A stretch of DNA of 18,176 nucleotides from Pavlovales sp. CCMP2436 (GCA_026770615.1 MU631551.1:170283-188458); one strand, 5' to 3'; counted from the first letter of the stretch, positions 1 through 7,830 are shown. Notes: generated by a model not told the origin, from the sequence alone. Program-made: numbers and translations.

Positions 1-214
1 GGCTCGGGTCGAGGGCAGATATGCTCACGCAGAGTAAGGGCAAAGCAAGGGCGCACGTGGCAGCTTCATGGGGTAGCCACGTGCTCCTTGTCGCTCCGCG
101 CCCATCTGGAGTCATGCGCGGCTAGCGGGCAGCAGGCACAGGCGGGGAACCCGCACGAGTCCCGCGGGCAGTGGGCAGGCAGCCCCGGTGGAAGGCACCA
201 ATTGGCAGGCGCAC
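1..214 (-). other. MAPK intron 1 (partial)
   Basis: This stretch follows the GTGCGC donor of the MAPK first exon on the minus strand. It is GC-rich and contains no convincing continuation of the kinase, so it is read as the 5' part of intron 1 running off the window edge. Confidence 0.6.
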
Positions 215-403
215 CTCCTCGGGCGGCAGGAGGACGCTCGGGTGCGCGCGCGCCGCGCAGACTAGCCCGTAGGCGCCGCGGCCGATGAGCTTGGTGGGCG
301 TGTAGCAGAGGTCCACCTCGAACGGCACGGAGCCGACGGTCACCGTGTGCTTCTTGGGCGGGCGCAGCGCGAGCGGCGGCGAGCCCAGCTCGGACGACGA
401 CAT
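215..403 (-). CDS. MAP kinase, first coding exon (partial gene)
   Basis: This is the N-terminal exon of a Ser/Thr protein kinase of the MAPK family, cytosolic or nuclear kinases that act at the end of a three-kinase cascade. The ATG at 403 opens a 63-codon exon. It reads through a MAPK-like entry (FEVDLCYTPTKLIG, residues about 29-41) into the glycine-rich loop IGRGAYGLVCAA (residues 40-51), the ATP-clamping P-loop typical of this family. The exon ends after PPEE at a GAG|GTGCGC donor in phase 0, just before the point where MAPKs continue with V-A-I-K-K carrying the catalytic lysine. The frame is open further upstream to 460, but only a GTG lies there, so the ATG at 403 is preferred. Bases 1-214 would be intron 1. 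No VAIKK-encoding exon is seen on the minus strand there, so the kinase core lies outside the window. The MAPK subfamily cannot be told from this exon. Confidence 0.85.
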
Positions 404-705
404 TGTAGCGACCTCACGGGGAGGCCACTTAGCACTCGTACTCCCCTCTCCTGCGCGCACGACACGCGTTCACGCCCTCGACCTTGAGAGTTCGTCAGCC
501 ACCTAGACAAAAGTTAGTTACGCGTCATCAAATGTGAAACGCTGAAACACGTTTAAATTACATTAAATCTGCTCTACACGATCGATTACCTTAAAATTCT
601 GAGTATCATTTTTATAATTATTCTATGTGCGCCTTTTGAAATTACATGATTATCTTGCACTGTACTGTCACTCTTGTTGTCAAGTGAGCAGCAGGCGGGG
701 TTCAA
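404..705. other. MAPK 5' flank, no gene seen
   Basis: This is the 5' flank of the minus-strand MAPK gene. It turns from GC-rich near the start codon to AT-rich after about 500. No coding stretch, clear TATA box or RNA gene was seen. It should contain the MAPK 5' UTR and promoter. Confidence 0.4.
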
Positions 706-711
706 AGGGGA

Positions 712-898
712 CCTGTGTGTGGGGGGGTTGTGTGTGCGTGCGTCGTGTGTGTGTGTGTTGTGCGCGTTGCGTGTGTGTGTGCGTGCGTGCGTGCGTGTGT
801 GTGGGGGGGGTTCTGTGTGCGTGTGTGTGATATGTGTGTTGTGTGTGTGTATGTGCGTGTATGTGTGTTGTGTGTGCGTGCGTGTGTGTGTACGCGCG
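712..898. repeat. GT/GTGC microsatellite
   Basis: About 190 bp of almost pure alternating G and T on the plus strand, with GTGC variants and short G runs. The apparent ORFs here (runs of Cys/Val or Thr/His) are by-products of the repeat. It abuts a copy of dispersed repeat R1. Confidence 0.95.
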
Positions 899-904
899 TT
901 TTTT

Positions 905-1018
905 TATACTACAACTTACTATATATTTATAATAGGGATTCAAGCTATATATATAGCGACTCAGCATTGTTCAACAGGTGTTGTTCACTCACTGACTTGG
1001 TCGACGTCAGACGTTAGT
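905..1018 (+). repeat. Dispersed repeat R1, copy 1 (short form)
   Basis: It contains a TATATATA tract, then CAGCATTGTTCAACAGGTG and TTGGTCGACGTCAGACG. The same blocks recur at 3633-3800 in this orientation and at 3001-3176 inverted. Here the AATAGGGATTCAAGC block lies directly against the TATA tract, whereas in the inverted copy these two blocks are about 250 bp apart. The copy stops after the GTCAGACGTTAGT block and lacks the GGTGGTGGTAGAGG part of the other copies. No protein is encoded. Confidence 0.8.
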
Positions 1019-1030
1019 ACTACGTACTTA

Positions 1031-1345
1031 TAGAACGGCGGGGCCGCAGACAGTGGGTGGCGGACAGTCAGGGACGGAGCGTGTGGACCATCGTGCGTAT
1101 CTGTGTGTGCGTGTGTGGACCGCTGCGTGCTATCTCCTGACTGCCCTCGCTGCCCTCGCTGCCCAAGCCTTTCCCCTGACCCGTCGCCCGCCTGCTTGAG
1201 TCCGGTTGCAACCGAAATTTTAAACTGTAATTGGTTAAAAACGAGTTTACAGTTTACTGTACTTATAGCATTAGTGAATACCTCGCCGGTGAGGTATTCC
1301 TCGCCGGTGAGGTATTCACCAAGAACAGAGTCCTGACTCGTCACC
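1031..1345 (+). repeat. Dispersed repeat R2 (blocks A and B), copy 1
   Basis: Block A (about 1031-1068, GCAGACAGTGGGTGGCGGAC) resembles about 18000-18040. Block B (about 1214-1345) resembles 17337-17445 inside intron 2 of the ABC-F gene: CCGAAAT, AATGGTTAA-like, TTACAGT-TACTGTACTTA, and AAGAACAGAGTCCTGACTC near the end. Block B contains two tandem 18-bp copies of CTCGCCGGTGAGGTATTC at about 1282-1317; the sister copy has a CCCCGCCAGCGGGG near-palindrome in that place. It is probably a degraded non-coding transposable element. Confidence 0.65.
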
Positions 1346-1716
1346 CGCCCTCCATGATGCATTCCTCGCATTTTTTCTTCTTTTTCTTTCTCAAAAAAGT
1401 CTTTTGCGCAGAAGCGCGCGACTTTTTAGATTTTTGATTATTGATGTTTGAAAAAAAAGTATTGGGGCTGCTGCCTGCTTCCCACTAGCCCACCCTCGCC
1501 GCTCGCGCTCCCTCCCTGACTGTCTCCGATGCCTCTGCGTCCCTGCCCCGAAACGCGCAGGGCAAGGGTGAAAGGGCTGGCACTTCAGACTTTCCTTTAT
1601 TTCAACCGTGTCGTCAGATTTCTGAAGCGAGGAGATGCCCTTCCTTCTAACTATAAAGACGTTTACTTTATTACAAGCTCTGAGCATCCAATTAAATAAA
1701 CGTCCTTATTGCGCAG
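1346..1716. other. Gene-free stretch
   Basis: T-rich tracts around 1370-1400, a C-rich stretch around 1465-1560, then AT-rich sequence. Its CTGCCTGCTTCCCACTAGCCC part is echoed near 17452-17485, so the R2-related unit may extend here. No exon was recognised. It ends in the acceptor-like ATTGCGCAG before 1717. Confidence 0.4.
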
Positions 1717-2000
1717 GGCCTTGAGGGAGGTCTGTGCGACGAGGAGGGTGGGATGCTCGCCGAGCGGGCGCTGCTCAGCGCGCAGGTGGGCGGCGACGGG
1801 CTCGGCGGCGAGGACGGCGACGGCGCTGGCGTGCAATCGGGAGCGGCAGCGCGGAGGTGGGTTTTTGTTTTTTTTGGTGGATGTTGCTTTTTTTGTTTGA
1901 TGGGCTTGTTTCTTCGTAATGCAAGGGCGGGGGCAAGAATAAGTCTACTCAGAAGGCCAAGGGCGAGAAGCAGAGCATGGCTGCGAAGGAACGCGAGTAG
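1717..2000 (+). CDS. Putative last two exons of an unidentified gene
   Basis: Two GC-rich islands join cleanly. Exon A, 1717-1785, follows the acceptor TTGCGCAG and reads GLEGGLCDEEGG then MLAERALLSAQ, ending at CAG|GTGGGC in phase 0. A 140-nt intron follows (1786-1925, with T-rich tracts), ending in GCAAG. Exon B, 1926-2000, reads GGGKNKSTQKAKGEKQ and SMAAKERE, then TAG. The C-terminus is short, basic and lysine-rich. An alternative donor at 1856 leaves exon A out of frame with exon B and is disfavoured. No upstream exon was found before 1717. An ATG at 1753 would give a protein of only 35 residues. I do not recognise the family. This could be the tail of a real gene or a stranded gene fragment among repeats. 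Confidence 0.45.
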
Positions 2001-2160
2001 CGCGGTCCTAGTCCACCAAAGCGTGGCGCTGATCTTCGAGCCGCCACGAACCGTATGCTAAGTAGTTAGTTTGTTACTGAAGAGTTGTCAATAACTAGAT
2101 GCACAAAAACGGGTCCGGGGTCGTACGTGGGCTTAAAAACCTTAAGAGGCTTTTTGGTTA

Positions 2161-2265
2161 CGGATAGGTCGGTAAGCGAGTGACAAGACGGCCGTTCCGT
2201 CCGCCGCACGGGCTGAGGGGCTGCATGGTGAGGAGAGTGAGGGGCTGCTCCCCGCCTGCGAAAAG
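2161..2265 (+). repeat. Dispersed repeat R3, copy 1
   Basis: It contains GGTCGGTAAG, AGACGGC, TGAGGGGCTGCA, GAGGAGAG and a final GCGAAAA. The same order of blocks is found at 4891-4999. Non-coding. Confidence 0.7.
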
Positions 2266-2599
2266 ATCCCAACATCGGCGCCGATATCTCCCTTTGCCCT
2301 AAAATTGGTACCGCCGGAGCAGGGATTAAGGCTAATCGGGAGGCGGGAGCTCGCTTGGCGGTTGGGCGACTGGCGGGTCGAGGGGAGGATGTGCTTGCGC
2401 CCCCGCCTGCCCTCCGTGGTTCTGCGCCCCCGCGTTCCGCGAGAAAGACGAGCTGTGAGCTGCGAGAAATCCAGTATAAAAGTAAACAACACACGAGCGG
2501 TCCTATACAGACTATTCAGACATTATATCACCTAAGCGGCGGCGGTGCGAACGTAGTATCCCAGCCAATATTATGTAAATGTTGTTCAACTATTATAGC
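2266..2599. other. GC-rich then AT-rich stretch, unassigned
   Basis: GC-rich to about 2460, with open frames on both strands of up to about 140 codons. None shows a recognisable motif or natural-looking composition over its whole length. AT-rich after 2470. It may hold an exon, but no splice-bounded model stood out. Confidence 0.3.
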
Positions 2600-2601
2600 T
2601 A

Positions 2602-2764
2602 CAGAGGATCGCGGGCAAGAACGACGAATTTGAAGCTGAGGCTCAGTTTCTTAGCAAAGTACATACAAACAATGTATAAACTTTGCTGAAATTACTATTG
2701 AAGGGCACACAAAATGAGGCTCAGTTTCTGAACGTTACGGTTTCTCATTGCCTGCAACCCTCTG
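2602..2764 (+). mobile_element. MITE family M1, copy 1
   Basis: 163-bp element with terminal inverted repeats CAGAGGATCGCGGGCAA and TTGCCTGCAACCCTCTG, flanked by TA on both sides. It has two internal GAGGCTCAG blocks. Two full-length relatives lie at 3811-3975 (inverted) and 5617-5781. It has no coding capacity. CAG termini plus a TA flank suggest a non-autonomous Tc1/mariner-like element. Confidence 0.85.
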
Positions 2765-2845
2765 TAGTAGTCTGGGCTGTCAATAAATAGCGTAGACAAT
2801 TGTATCATTCACTCGTTGCACATAACTACGTAACCTTGGTTGCAG

Positions 2846-2983
2846 GGCACCGGCCGCTCGGCAAACGGGCCCGAGGACGCCCCTGCGCACGCGAACGGCG
2901 CGTACTGCGACGACAACTGGCGCAGCCACAATGCCGACCGGGGCGCTCGCCTCGGCCGCGGCGGACAGGGCACACGCACCTAA
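2846..2983 (+). CDS. Putative terminal exon, unidentified
   Basis: GC-rich island after the acceptor CTTGGTTGCAG. In the first frame it reads GTGRSANGPEDAPAHANGAY, then CDDNWRSHNADRGARLGRG and GQGTRT, then TAA: 45 residues of natural-looking composition (Asn, Asp, Ser, Trp), polar and glycine-rich. The other two frames are also open but biased to Arg/Thr/Pro. No upstream exon or start was found, since the sequence before it is AT-rich and holds MITE copy 1. R1 copy 2 begins right after it. It could be a true last exon, a transduced fragment or chance. Confidence 0.35.
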   Translation, partial: GTGRSANGPEDAPAHANGAYCDDNWRSHNADRGARLGRGGQGTRT

Positions 2984-3000
2984 ATGGACGTGAGCGTTGT

Positions 3001-3500
3001 GTGTGTGGGGGGATGAGGGGGGGGGAGCCTGTGGCAATTGCTACGAGTTCACCACCAACCTCGCCTCTACCACCACCATTCCTACTGCCAGGACTAACGC
3101 CTGACGTCGACCAAGTCGTCAGTGAGTGAACAACACCTGTTGAACCATGCTGAGCCGCTGTATATATATATATATGTGTACATAACGGCCATGCGCAGCT
3201 GCTGCTCGCGCGCTTGAGTGCGCTGGCCCCGATCGCTGCCCAGCGTGGGAACGCGACAAACAGCAACCAGCAGATCATCTCTCTAAACGCCTTTGCCCGG
3301 GCACACTACCGGAGATCCATCGGCACGCGCGGTGGCGCCCAAGCCAGCGCAGCCGACTAAGGCACGCAGCAGGCAATGGGCGACGCAGCGCTCAGACCAG
3401 CACAACATTCAGAACAGTCAGACGCCATCTTGAATCCCTATCATAAATATACATACATAACTACGTAAAGTGCTCATATCCATATAAAAAAAACGCTTAC
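3001..3500 (-). repeat. Dispersed repeat R1, copy 2 (inverted, long form)
   Basis: Bases 3001-3176 are the reverse complement of 3633-3800, including the CACCACC-rich block, ACGTCGACCAAGTC, AACACCTGTTGAACCATGC and a TATA tract. Homology to copy 1 then stops and resumes at about 3429 with CTTGAATCCCTATCATAAATA, running on to AAAAAAAACGC at about 3495. The 250 bp between (3177-3428) are GC-rich and coding-like, and are absent from copy 1. Confidence 0.7.
3199..3360 (+). CDS. Putative terminal exon inside repeat R1
   Basis: After the acceptor-like CATGCGCAG, one frame reads LLLARLSALAPIAAQRGN, ATNSNQQIISLNAFARAH and YRRSIGTRGGAQASAAD, then TAA: 53 residues with natural composition. The 5' part, LSALAPIAAQ, resembles the ALALAPIAAR of the nested-repeat protein encoded at 5785-7065, also at DNA level (CGCTGGCCCCGATCGCTGCCC versus CGCTCGCGCCGATCGCGGCCC). 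That may be shared ancestry or just alanine-rich codon use. No start or upstream exon was found. It lies inside the segment that interrupts R1 copy 2. Confidence 0.35.
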   Translation: MLLARLSALAPIAAQRGNATNSNQQIISLNAFARAHYRRSIGTRGGAQASAAD

Positions 3501-3632
3501 CATGGCGCGGAGAACAGGAACAAAAATAGTTGACGTTAATTATTATTAAATAAGAAACTAGGAAGGTAGTAATAATTCAAAACACACACTGGATTCGCCT
3601 GACTGATGCTGCCTGTCTTCCTATTATTAAGT
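3501..3632. other. AT-rich spacer
   Basis: AT-rich sequence with TTAATTATTATTAAATAA; nothing else recognised. On the minus strand an ATG is followed directly by GTAAGC at about 3495-3503, but there is no supporting exon. Confidence 0.4.
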
Positions 3633-3800
3633 TTATATAGCGGCTCAGCATGGTTCAACAGGTGTTGTTCACTCACTGACTTGGTCGACGTCAGACGTTA
3701 GTCCTGGCAGCAGGGATGGTGGTGGTAGAGGTGAGGTTCATGGTGAACTCGGAGCAATTGCCACAGGTGTGCCCCCCCCCCTTCCCCCCCCCACACACAA
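3633..3800 (+). repeat. Dispersed repeat R1, copy 3
   Basis: TTATATAGCGGCTCAGCATG, GTTCAACAGGTG, TTGGTCGACGTCAGACG, a GGTGGTGGTAGAGGTGAGG block, AATTGCCACAGG and a poly-C/CACACACA end match the reverse complement of 3001-3176. Together the two form an inverted pair about 460 bp apart. Confidence 0.85.
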
Positions 3801-3810
3801 TTATTAAGTA

Positions 3811-3975
3811 CAGAGGATCGCGGGCAATAAGAAGCCGTAGTGTTAAAAAGCTGAGCCTCGTTTTTTGCATTCTTGTATGTAATTTAAGCAAATTTAAGCT
3901 TTTTTTGTATGTAATTTGCTGAGGAGCTCAGCCTCAAGCTCAAAGTTAGCCCTTTTTATTGCCCGCGATCCCCTG
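3811..3975 (-). mobile_element. MITE family M1, copy 2 (inverted)
   Basis: 165-bp element with near-perfect terminal inverted repeats (CAGAGGATCGCGGGCAATAA at one end and the complement of CAGGGGATCGCGGGCAATAA at the other) and TA on both sides. Its reverse complement aligns along its length with copy 3, including GAGCTTGAGGCTGAGC and TAACACTACGGCTTCTTATT. It directly follows R1 copy 3. Non-coding. Confidence 0.9.
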
Positions 3976-4317
3976 TAAGTCGTGTCTATTTATTTTTAGA
4001 AGAGAGTGAGAATTAGACTTTCAAAAACGTGCGTTTACCTGCCTACGGTCCCATCCCTGAGCTGAAGGGTATTAGATTCTATTAACAAGTACATATGCGG
4101 CCGCATGGTCGCCGTGTGTCCATATTTACTAAGTTATAACTAACTAGTAAATCAACAGAGATAGGAGTATTAGGTGCTATCTGAGTGTGTGCTCGAATAA
4201 CAAATTGCAACGGCAGGTCCTTTTGTCTGGGTGTTAGGTGGGGCCCGGCCCGTCGACTGTGTGTTACTCTATTTTTGACTGGTTTTTGTTCTCTCCTAGT
4301 CCTTCCTCGTATGGATT

Positions 4318-4353
4318 TTCTTCTTCTCCTCCTCCTCCTCCTCCTTCTTCTTC
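4318..4353. repeat. CTC/TTC trinucleotide tract
   Basis: Uninterrupted CTC core flanked by TTC units, about 36 bp. Confidence 0.9.
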
Positions 4354-4499
4354 ATTGGTCGTTGAAGTGTTTCTTCTTTCCTCGTCAATTGTAAGCGCAC
4401 GGTACGCTTGCTGCGCGTAGCTCGAGCTATACATTCATTAAAAAAGATAAATTTTGGTCTAAAGTTCAAAAAAAATGCAAAAATGGCGAGGATATGACC

Positions 4500-4660
4500 T
4501 GCATGTGCTGCTGCTGGGCTTTGCGTCTGCTGCTGCTACTGTAGCAACCGGACCGGCAGGTTCATGTCCCCAAAAGGTAGTTGCTGCTGCGATTTGCGGC
4601 AGCAGTTGCTGCTGCTGCGTTGCTGCTGCGCCCTGCTGCTGTAGCAATTGCCACTGCGAG
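4500..4660. repeat. Interrupted CTG/GCT-rich tract
   Basis: Several GCTGCTGCTG runs separated by unique sequence. A block ending CTGTAGCAA occurs twice (about 4540 and 4640), suggesting a local duplication. On the minus strand it would read Gln/Ala-rich, but no gene structure supports that. Confidence 0.7.
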
Positions 4661-4890
4661 ATGCGCGTTTCCTCTGATCCTCCTCTGACATTAGCCCCTC
4701 CGAGCCGATCGCTTCAAAAATCCGTATTCTTTCCTTGCACCCCCATTACATAATCCGCGTAGGCCTATAGCATGTTCTACTCCTTGTTGAACGCTCGCCG
4801 AACGCCTATGTTGCCTGATCAAGTTTAGACGACTTAAATTGATTACCGAAATTGTACAAGTTTTAAACAAAGCTGTAAAGACATACTTGT

Positions 4891-4999
4891 TTTCGGTCGG
4901 TAAGTAAGTGGCCAGACGGCTTTTATGTGCTCCGCATGGGTTGAGGGGCTGCAGGGCGAGGAGAGCGAGTGGCTGTGTCCCCACCTGTGAGCGCGAAAA
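4891..4999 (+). repeat. Dispersed repeat R3, copy 2
   Basis: Same orientation and order of blocks as 2161-2265: CGGTCGGTAAG, CCAGACGGC, TTGAGGGGCTGCA, GCGAGGAGAG, then GCGCGAAAA. Confidence 0.7.
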
Positions 5000-5302
5000 A
5001 TGACACCCGCAGAACTAAACCAGAAACGCTTTGACTTTAATCAACATCACTCTGAGGGCGTCTGGGGGCGGAGCCCCCAGGAAGAAAAATACAGCCCGCT
5101 GCAGGCGTGGGGGGTCCAGGGGGCGAACCCAGGTTCATACCTCAACATGAGCCAGCAAGCCCGCCACACCCCGCAACCCAAAGTCCTGCGCCCGAGGCCC
5201 ACCCCCGTCGAGGGGTGGGATAGAATGGGCCAGCAAATAAGCCGCGTATATTTGTGGATTTTGCCCCCAGGCAAAAATCTCAACATATGCGAGCCAGGCT
5301 AG
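5000..5302 (+). repeat. GC-rich hairpin element with LINE-like tail
   Basis: A 100-codon frame starts with ATG at 5000 (MTPAELNQKRFDFNQHHSEG) and ends at a TAG after NICEPG, but it has no known motif and follows the R3 copy directly. Two perfect hairpins stand out: CTGGGGGC/GCCCCCAG (5062-5069 with 5073-5080) and CCCACCCC/GGGGTGGG (5198-5205 with 5212-5219). The second sits in CCCGAGGCCCACC, which also occurs at the 3' end of the LINE ORF near 14478. ATCTCAACATAT near 5277 also recurs near 14462. I read this as a non-autonomous or truncated relative of the LINE tail rather than a gene; this is inference. Confidence 0.4.
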
Positions 5303-5349
5303 CGAGGAAGTAATATTTGGGATGCGCGAAGGTGGGCCGCACTCGCAGA

Positions 5350-5552
5350 CGGTGCTGCAATTTCAGACGACGCCAGGAAAATCAGTGGTGGAGGTCGGGC
5401 AGCGCGCCAGTCGAGAGCCGTCAGTCATCGATCGTCGTGTGGCTGAACTGGTCAGCGGTGGGGACGGTATCCGGGGTGGATCCCTGGATCTGAGTTTTTT
5501 TTTTCAACACTTAAATCCAGTGAGATCCTCCCGGGGACGGACGTTTAACTAG
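5350..5552 (+). repeat. Dispersed repeat R4, copy 1
   Basis: Matches 14642-14833 in the same orientation: CTGCAATTTCAGACGA, GCGCGCCAGTC, GTCGTGTG, CAGCGGTGGGGACGGTATCC, a GATC..GAGT block, TCAACACTT and GGGGACGGACGT. Diverged and with indels. The two copies bracket the nested-repeat gene exon and the LINE. Confidence 0.75.
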
Positions 5553-5616
5553 AAACTTACACTAAGTCAATTAATACCGCTCTCCGAGTCACGACTCTGA
5601 ACCGGGTAGCCAACTA

Positions 5617-5781
5617 CAGGGGATCGCGGGCAGTAAGAAGGGCGAATTTCGAGCTTGAGGCTGAGCTTCTTAGCAAGTTACTTAGAAACGATGATAAAAT
5701 TTGCTTAAATTACATACAAACCATGCAAGAAAACGAGGCTCAGCTGCTTAACACTACGGCTTCTTATTGCCCGCCACCCTG
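5617..5781 (+). mobile_element. MITE family M1, copy 3
   Basis: 165-bp element with TIRs CAGGGGATCGCGGGCAGTAA and the complement of CAGGGTGGCGGGCAATAAGA, with TA at 5615-5616 and 5782-5783. Inside are GAGCTTGAGGCTGAGC and ACGAGGCTCAGCTGC. It ends immediately upstream of the open frame starting at 5785. Confidence 0.9.
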
Positions 5782-5784
5782 TAA

Positions 5785-7065
5785 ATGATGCATCAAGCAA
5801 GGATTTTTTTAAAAATGAAAATTGAGCTTTTTGCGCGCGTAGACTTCGCTCGAGCGGAGTTCGAGATGGACGGTGAGGCGCGAGAGCTGACGCGCGAGCC
5901 GACGCGCGATATCCCGGGCCTTCGCATGGTGGCTGAGGCCCTCGCGATCTCACGCCGGCTGCTTGACAGGCAGCCGAAGGAGGGGCCGGACTTCTCGCAG
6001 GAGGCGCGACACCTCTACATCTGCACGCTGCTTCAGTTCACCAAACTGGGCCGGAAGTTCGGCGGCAGCTCCTACTCGCCTGACAAGGTTGCTGCCGCGA
6101 AGCTCGAGCGGGCCGCTGCGATCGCGGAGTTTGAACGCTCCTCGATGCAGCACTCCGACTGGGTCTTGCTCGTCTCTGACTACGCGAAGATCGCCTTCAT
6201 CGGGAGCTTCTTTAATCCGGCCAGAGTGCAGCAGAACCGTCGCGACGCAGTGGCCGCGGCACCGCACCTGGACGATGCTGGCAAGGGCACGTACATGTGC
6301 TGGGACGCCACTGCGAGCCAGCGCGCGCGCGCGCGCTCGGCCCATACGATATCGCGCGCGAGGCGATCAGCGAGATCAAGCGCGGCTGTGGCTCTGATGG
6401 CGGATGACACCAGAATCCGTTCGCTCGCCTTCCACGCTGCCCCGCTACAGCGCGCACTGCTCAGCCCCGACGCCTCGACGAGCGCGGCCGCGCTGACGCT
6501 CGCACCGCTCGCGACAGGCACGTCCGCGCAGTTCACGTCGGCGCTGCTCAGCCCGAGCAAGCGTGCACTGGCGCTCGCGCCGATCGCGGCCCGCCTGAGC
6601 ACGGAGCTACAGCGCGCACTGCTCAGCTCCGACGCGTCGACGAGCGTGGCCGCGCTGACGCTCGCGCCGCTCGCGACAGGCACGTCCGCGCAGTTCACGT
6701 CGGCGCTGCTCAGCCCCAACGCGTCGACGAACAAGCGTGCGCTGGCGCTCGCGCCGATCGCGGCCCGCCTGAGTACGGAGCTACAACGCGCCCTGCTCAG
6801 CCCCGACGCCTCGACGAGCGCGGCCGCGCTGACGCTCGCACCGCTCGCGACAGGCACGTCCGCGCAGTTCACGTCGGCGCTGCTCAGCTCCAACGCGTCG
6901 ACTAGCAAGCGTGCGCGAGAGGTAGTGCATCACGCGGCTTTATTGCCCAAAGCACTGCAGCTCCAGATGCTTAGTCCCGACCCGGCAGCTCAGCTCGACG
7001 CAGAGGTTGCTCGCAAGACCCACTTCAAAGAGCGGAACAAATCCACCAACGTCCTAACAGCAAAG
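5785..7065 (+). CDS. Nested-repeat protein, large exon (unidentified)
   Basis: A 427-codon open exon, strongly GC-rich at third positions, unlike the flanking repeats. The frame opens with ATG at 5785 next to the MITE, but the first natural Met may be at 5866 (MDGEARELTREPTRDIPG). Alternatively the exon may begin at an acceptor, GCGCGCGTAG, at 5842. Residues about 45-150 look globular, for example RHLYICTLLQFTKLGRKFGG and HSDWVLLVSDYAKIAFIGSF. An Arg/Ala-rich linker encoded partly by a GC dinucleotide run (about 6325-6340) follows. Residues 223-392 are six 29-residue repeats. The tail (LSPDPAAQLDAEVARK, NKSTNVLTAK) ends at AAG|GTATGC, a good phase-0 donor. The likely terminal exon is 14885-14962. 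No family was recognised, and no signal peptide or membrane span is evident. A minus-strand frame over the repeats is judged a shadow. Confidence 0.65.
6451..6960 (+). repeat. Nested 29-codon tandem repeats in the coding exon
   Basis: Six half-units in an a-b-a-b-a-b order. Form a is RALLSPDASTSAAALTLAP, then LATGTSAQFT (6451-6537, 6613-6699, 6787-6873). Form b is SALLSPNASTNKRALALAP, then IAARLSTELQ (6538-6612, 6700-6786, 6874-6960). The first b lacks four codons and the last b diverges after KRA. A and b are themselves alike (ALLSP.AST...A.LAP), so an older 87-bp duplication was followed by duplication of the 174-bp pair. The three a copies differ at very few bases, pointing to recent expansion or gene conversion. 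Confidence 0.9.
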
Positions 7066-7246
7066 GTATGCTCGTGTCCCTACCTTCACCTTGTCAGCGC
7101 GTCGGCCTGACTGGTTGCTGGACACCCCCAGCAAACAGACACAAACACACAGTCACCGGTCTAGCTGCAGGCAGGCCACAGGGAAAAATTGTGCTCATAA
7201 AACACAACAACTCAGACACAACAAGGGGGGGACGATCAAATAAAGA

Positions 7247-7830
7247 TTGTACCTGACGCTAGCCTCAGTAGCAACAATAGCAATAGCAACAATGAGACTA
7301 ATCATAAAAAGGATAACACCTTACACGGCGGATGACAACCCAACCACGACACAAATAAGAATCGCATCCCTGCGCCAAATAGCGGCAAACAAGTGGAGGG
7401 CACACGGTATTGCAAAAGCAGCTAGACACATAACAGCAACCCGGTTAGGTCAGGATGCCCGTAACCACGCGCTAAAATCCGGGTTAAACTGGAAATCGGC
7501 AAGGGCTCGGGGCGTGGCTATAAGACGGCACACGAGACAAAATAACCAACTGGGAATACATACTATAACAAGCTCCTGTCCATCTGCAGCCCACCGACCA
7601 AATCGCAACCAACGCGAAACTATGCGAGCACGCACGCTCTCTTTCGAATACAATTCGTCCTTAAAAAGAATAGACGACCTATCACGCCGAGCAAAACAAT
7701 GCCGCATCAAATCACAGCACCATCCAAATTCTAAAAAACGCTTATTCCTAGCGGTACCGCCAAGGGTAGCGAGACGCCTACATTCCAGCTCGGCCCCCCC
7801 AATAGGAAGCAGTCATCCATCCGCCCGTAA
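7247..7830 (+). pseudogene. LINE 5' segment, unassigned coding-like region
   Basis: Open in one frame from 7247 (GTG-like codon; first ATG 7292) into the start of the endonuclease. The product is rich in Arg, Ala, Asn and Thr (for example RQIAANKWRAHGIAKAARH) with no recognised motif. It is continuous with TTNGINVRRPG, which looks like the beginning of the endonuclease. It could be the N-terminal extension of ORF2 or the end of an ORF1. Confidence 0.4.

Larger units (their letters stand above)
3976..4890. other. Repeat-rich intergenic stretch
   Basis: No gene is recognised. Mostly AT-rich, with a CTC trinucleotide tract (4318-4353) and an interrupted CTG/GCT-rich stretch (4500-4660) described separately. 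Short open frames here (poly-Leu, poly-Ser, poly-Cys or poly-Gln) are by-products of these tracts. Confidence 0.5.

Noticed and set aside
122..460. Longer MAPK product starting at 460
   Set aside because: The codon at 460 is GTG; the first ATG is at 403, and eukaryotic initiation favours it.
674..1033. Cys/Val-rich plus-strand and Thr/His-rich minus-strand frames
   Set aside because: They are translations of the GT microsatellite.
3495..3503. Minus-strand ATG directly followed by GTAAGC, as a one-codon first exon
   Set aside because: No downstream exon was found on the minus strand; a nine-base match is easily due to chance.
4459..4647. Gln/Ala-rich minus-strand frame suggesting a polyglutamine protein
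   Set aside because: Explained by the interrupted CTG tract; no splice-bounded exon or homologous domain.
6180..6908. 242-codon minus-strand frame over the nested repeats
   Set aside because: It is the antisense of the repetitive exon. The plus frame extends far beyond the repeats with natural composition and ends at a splice donor.
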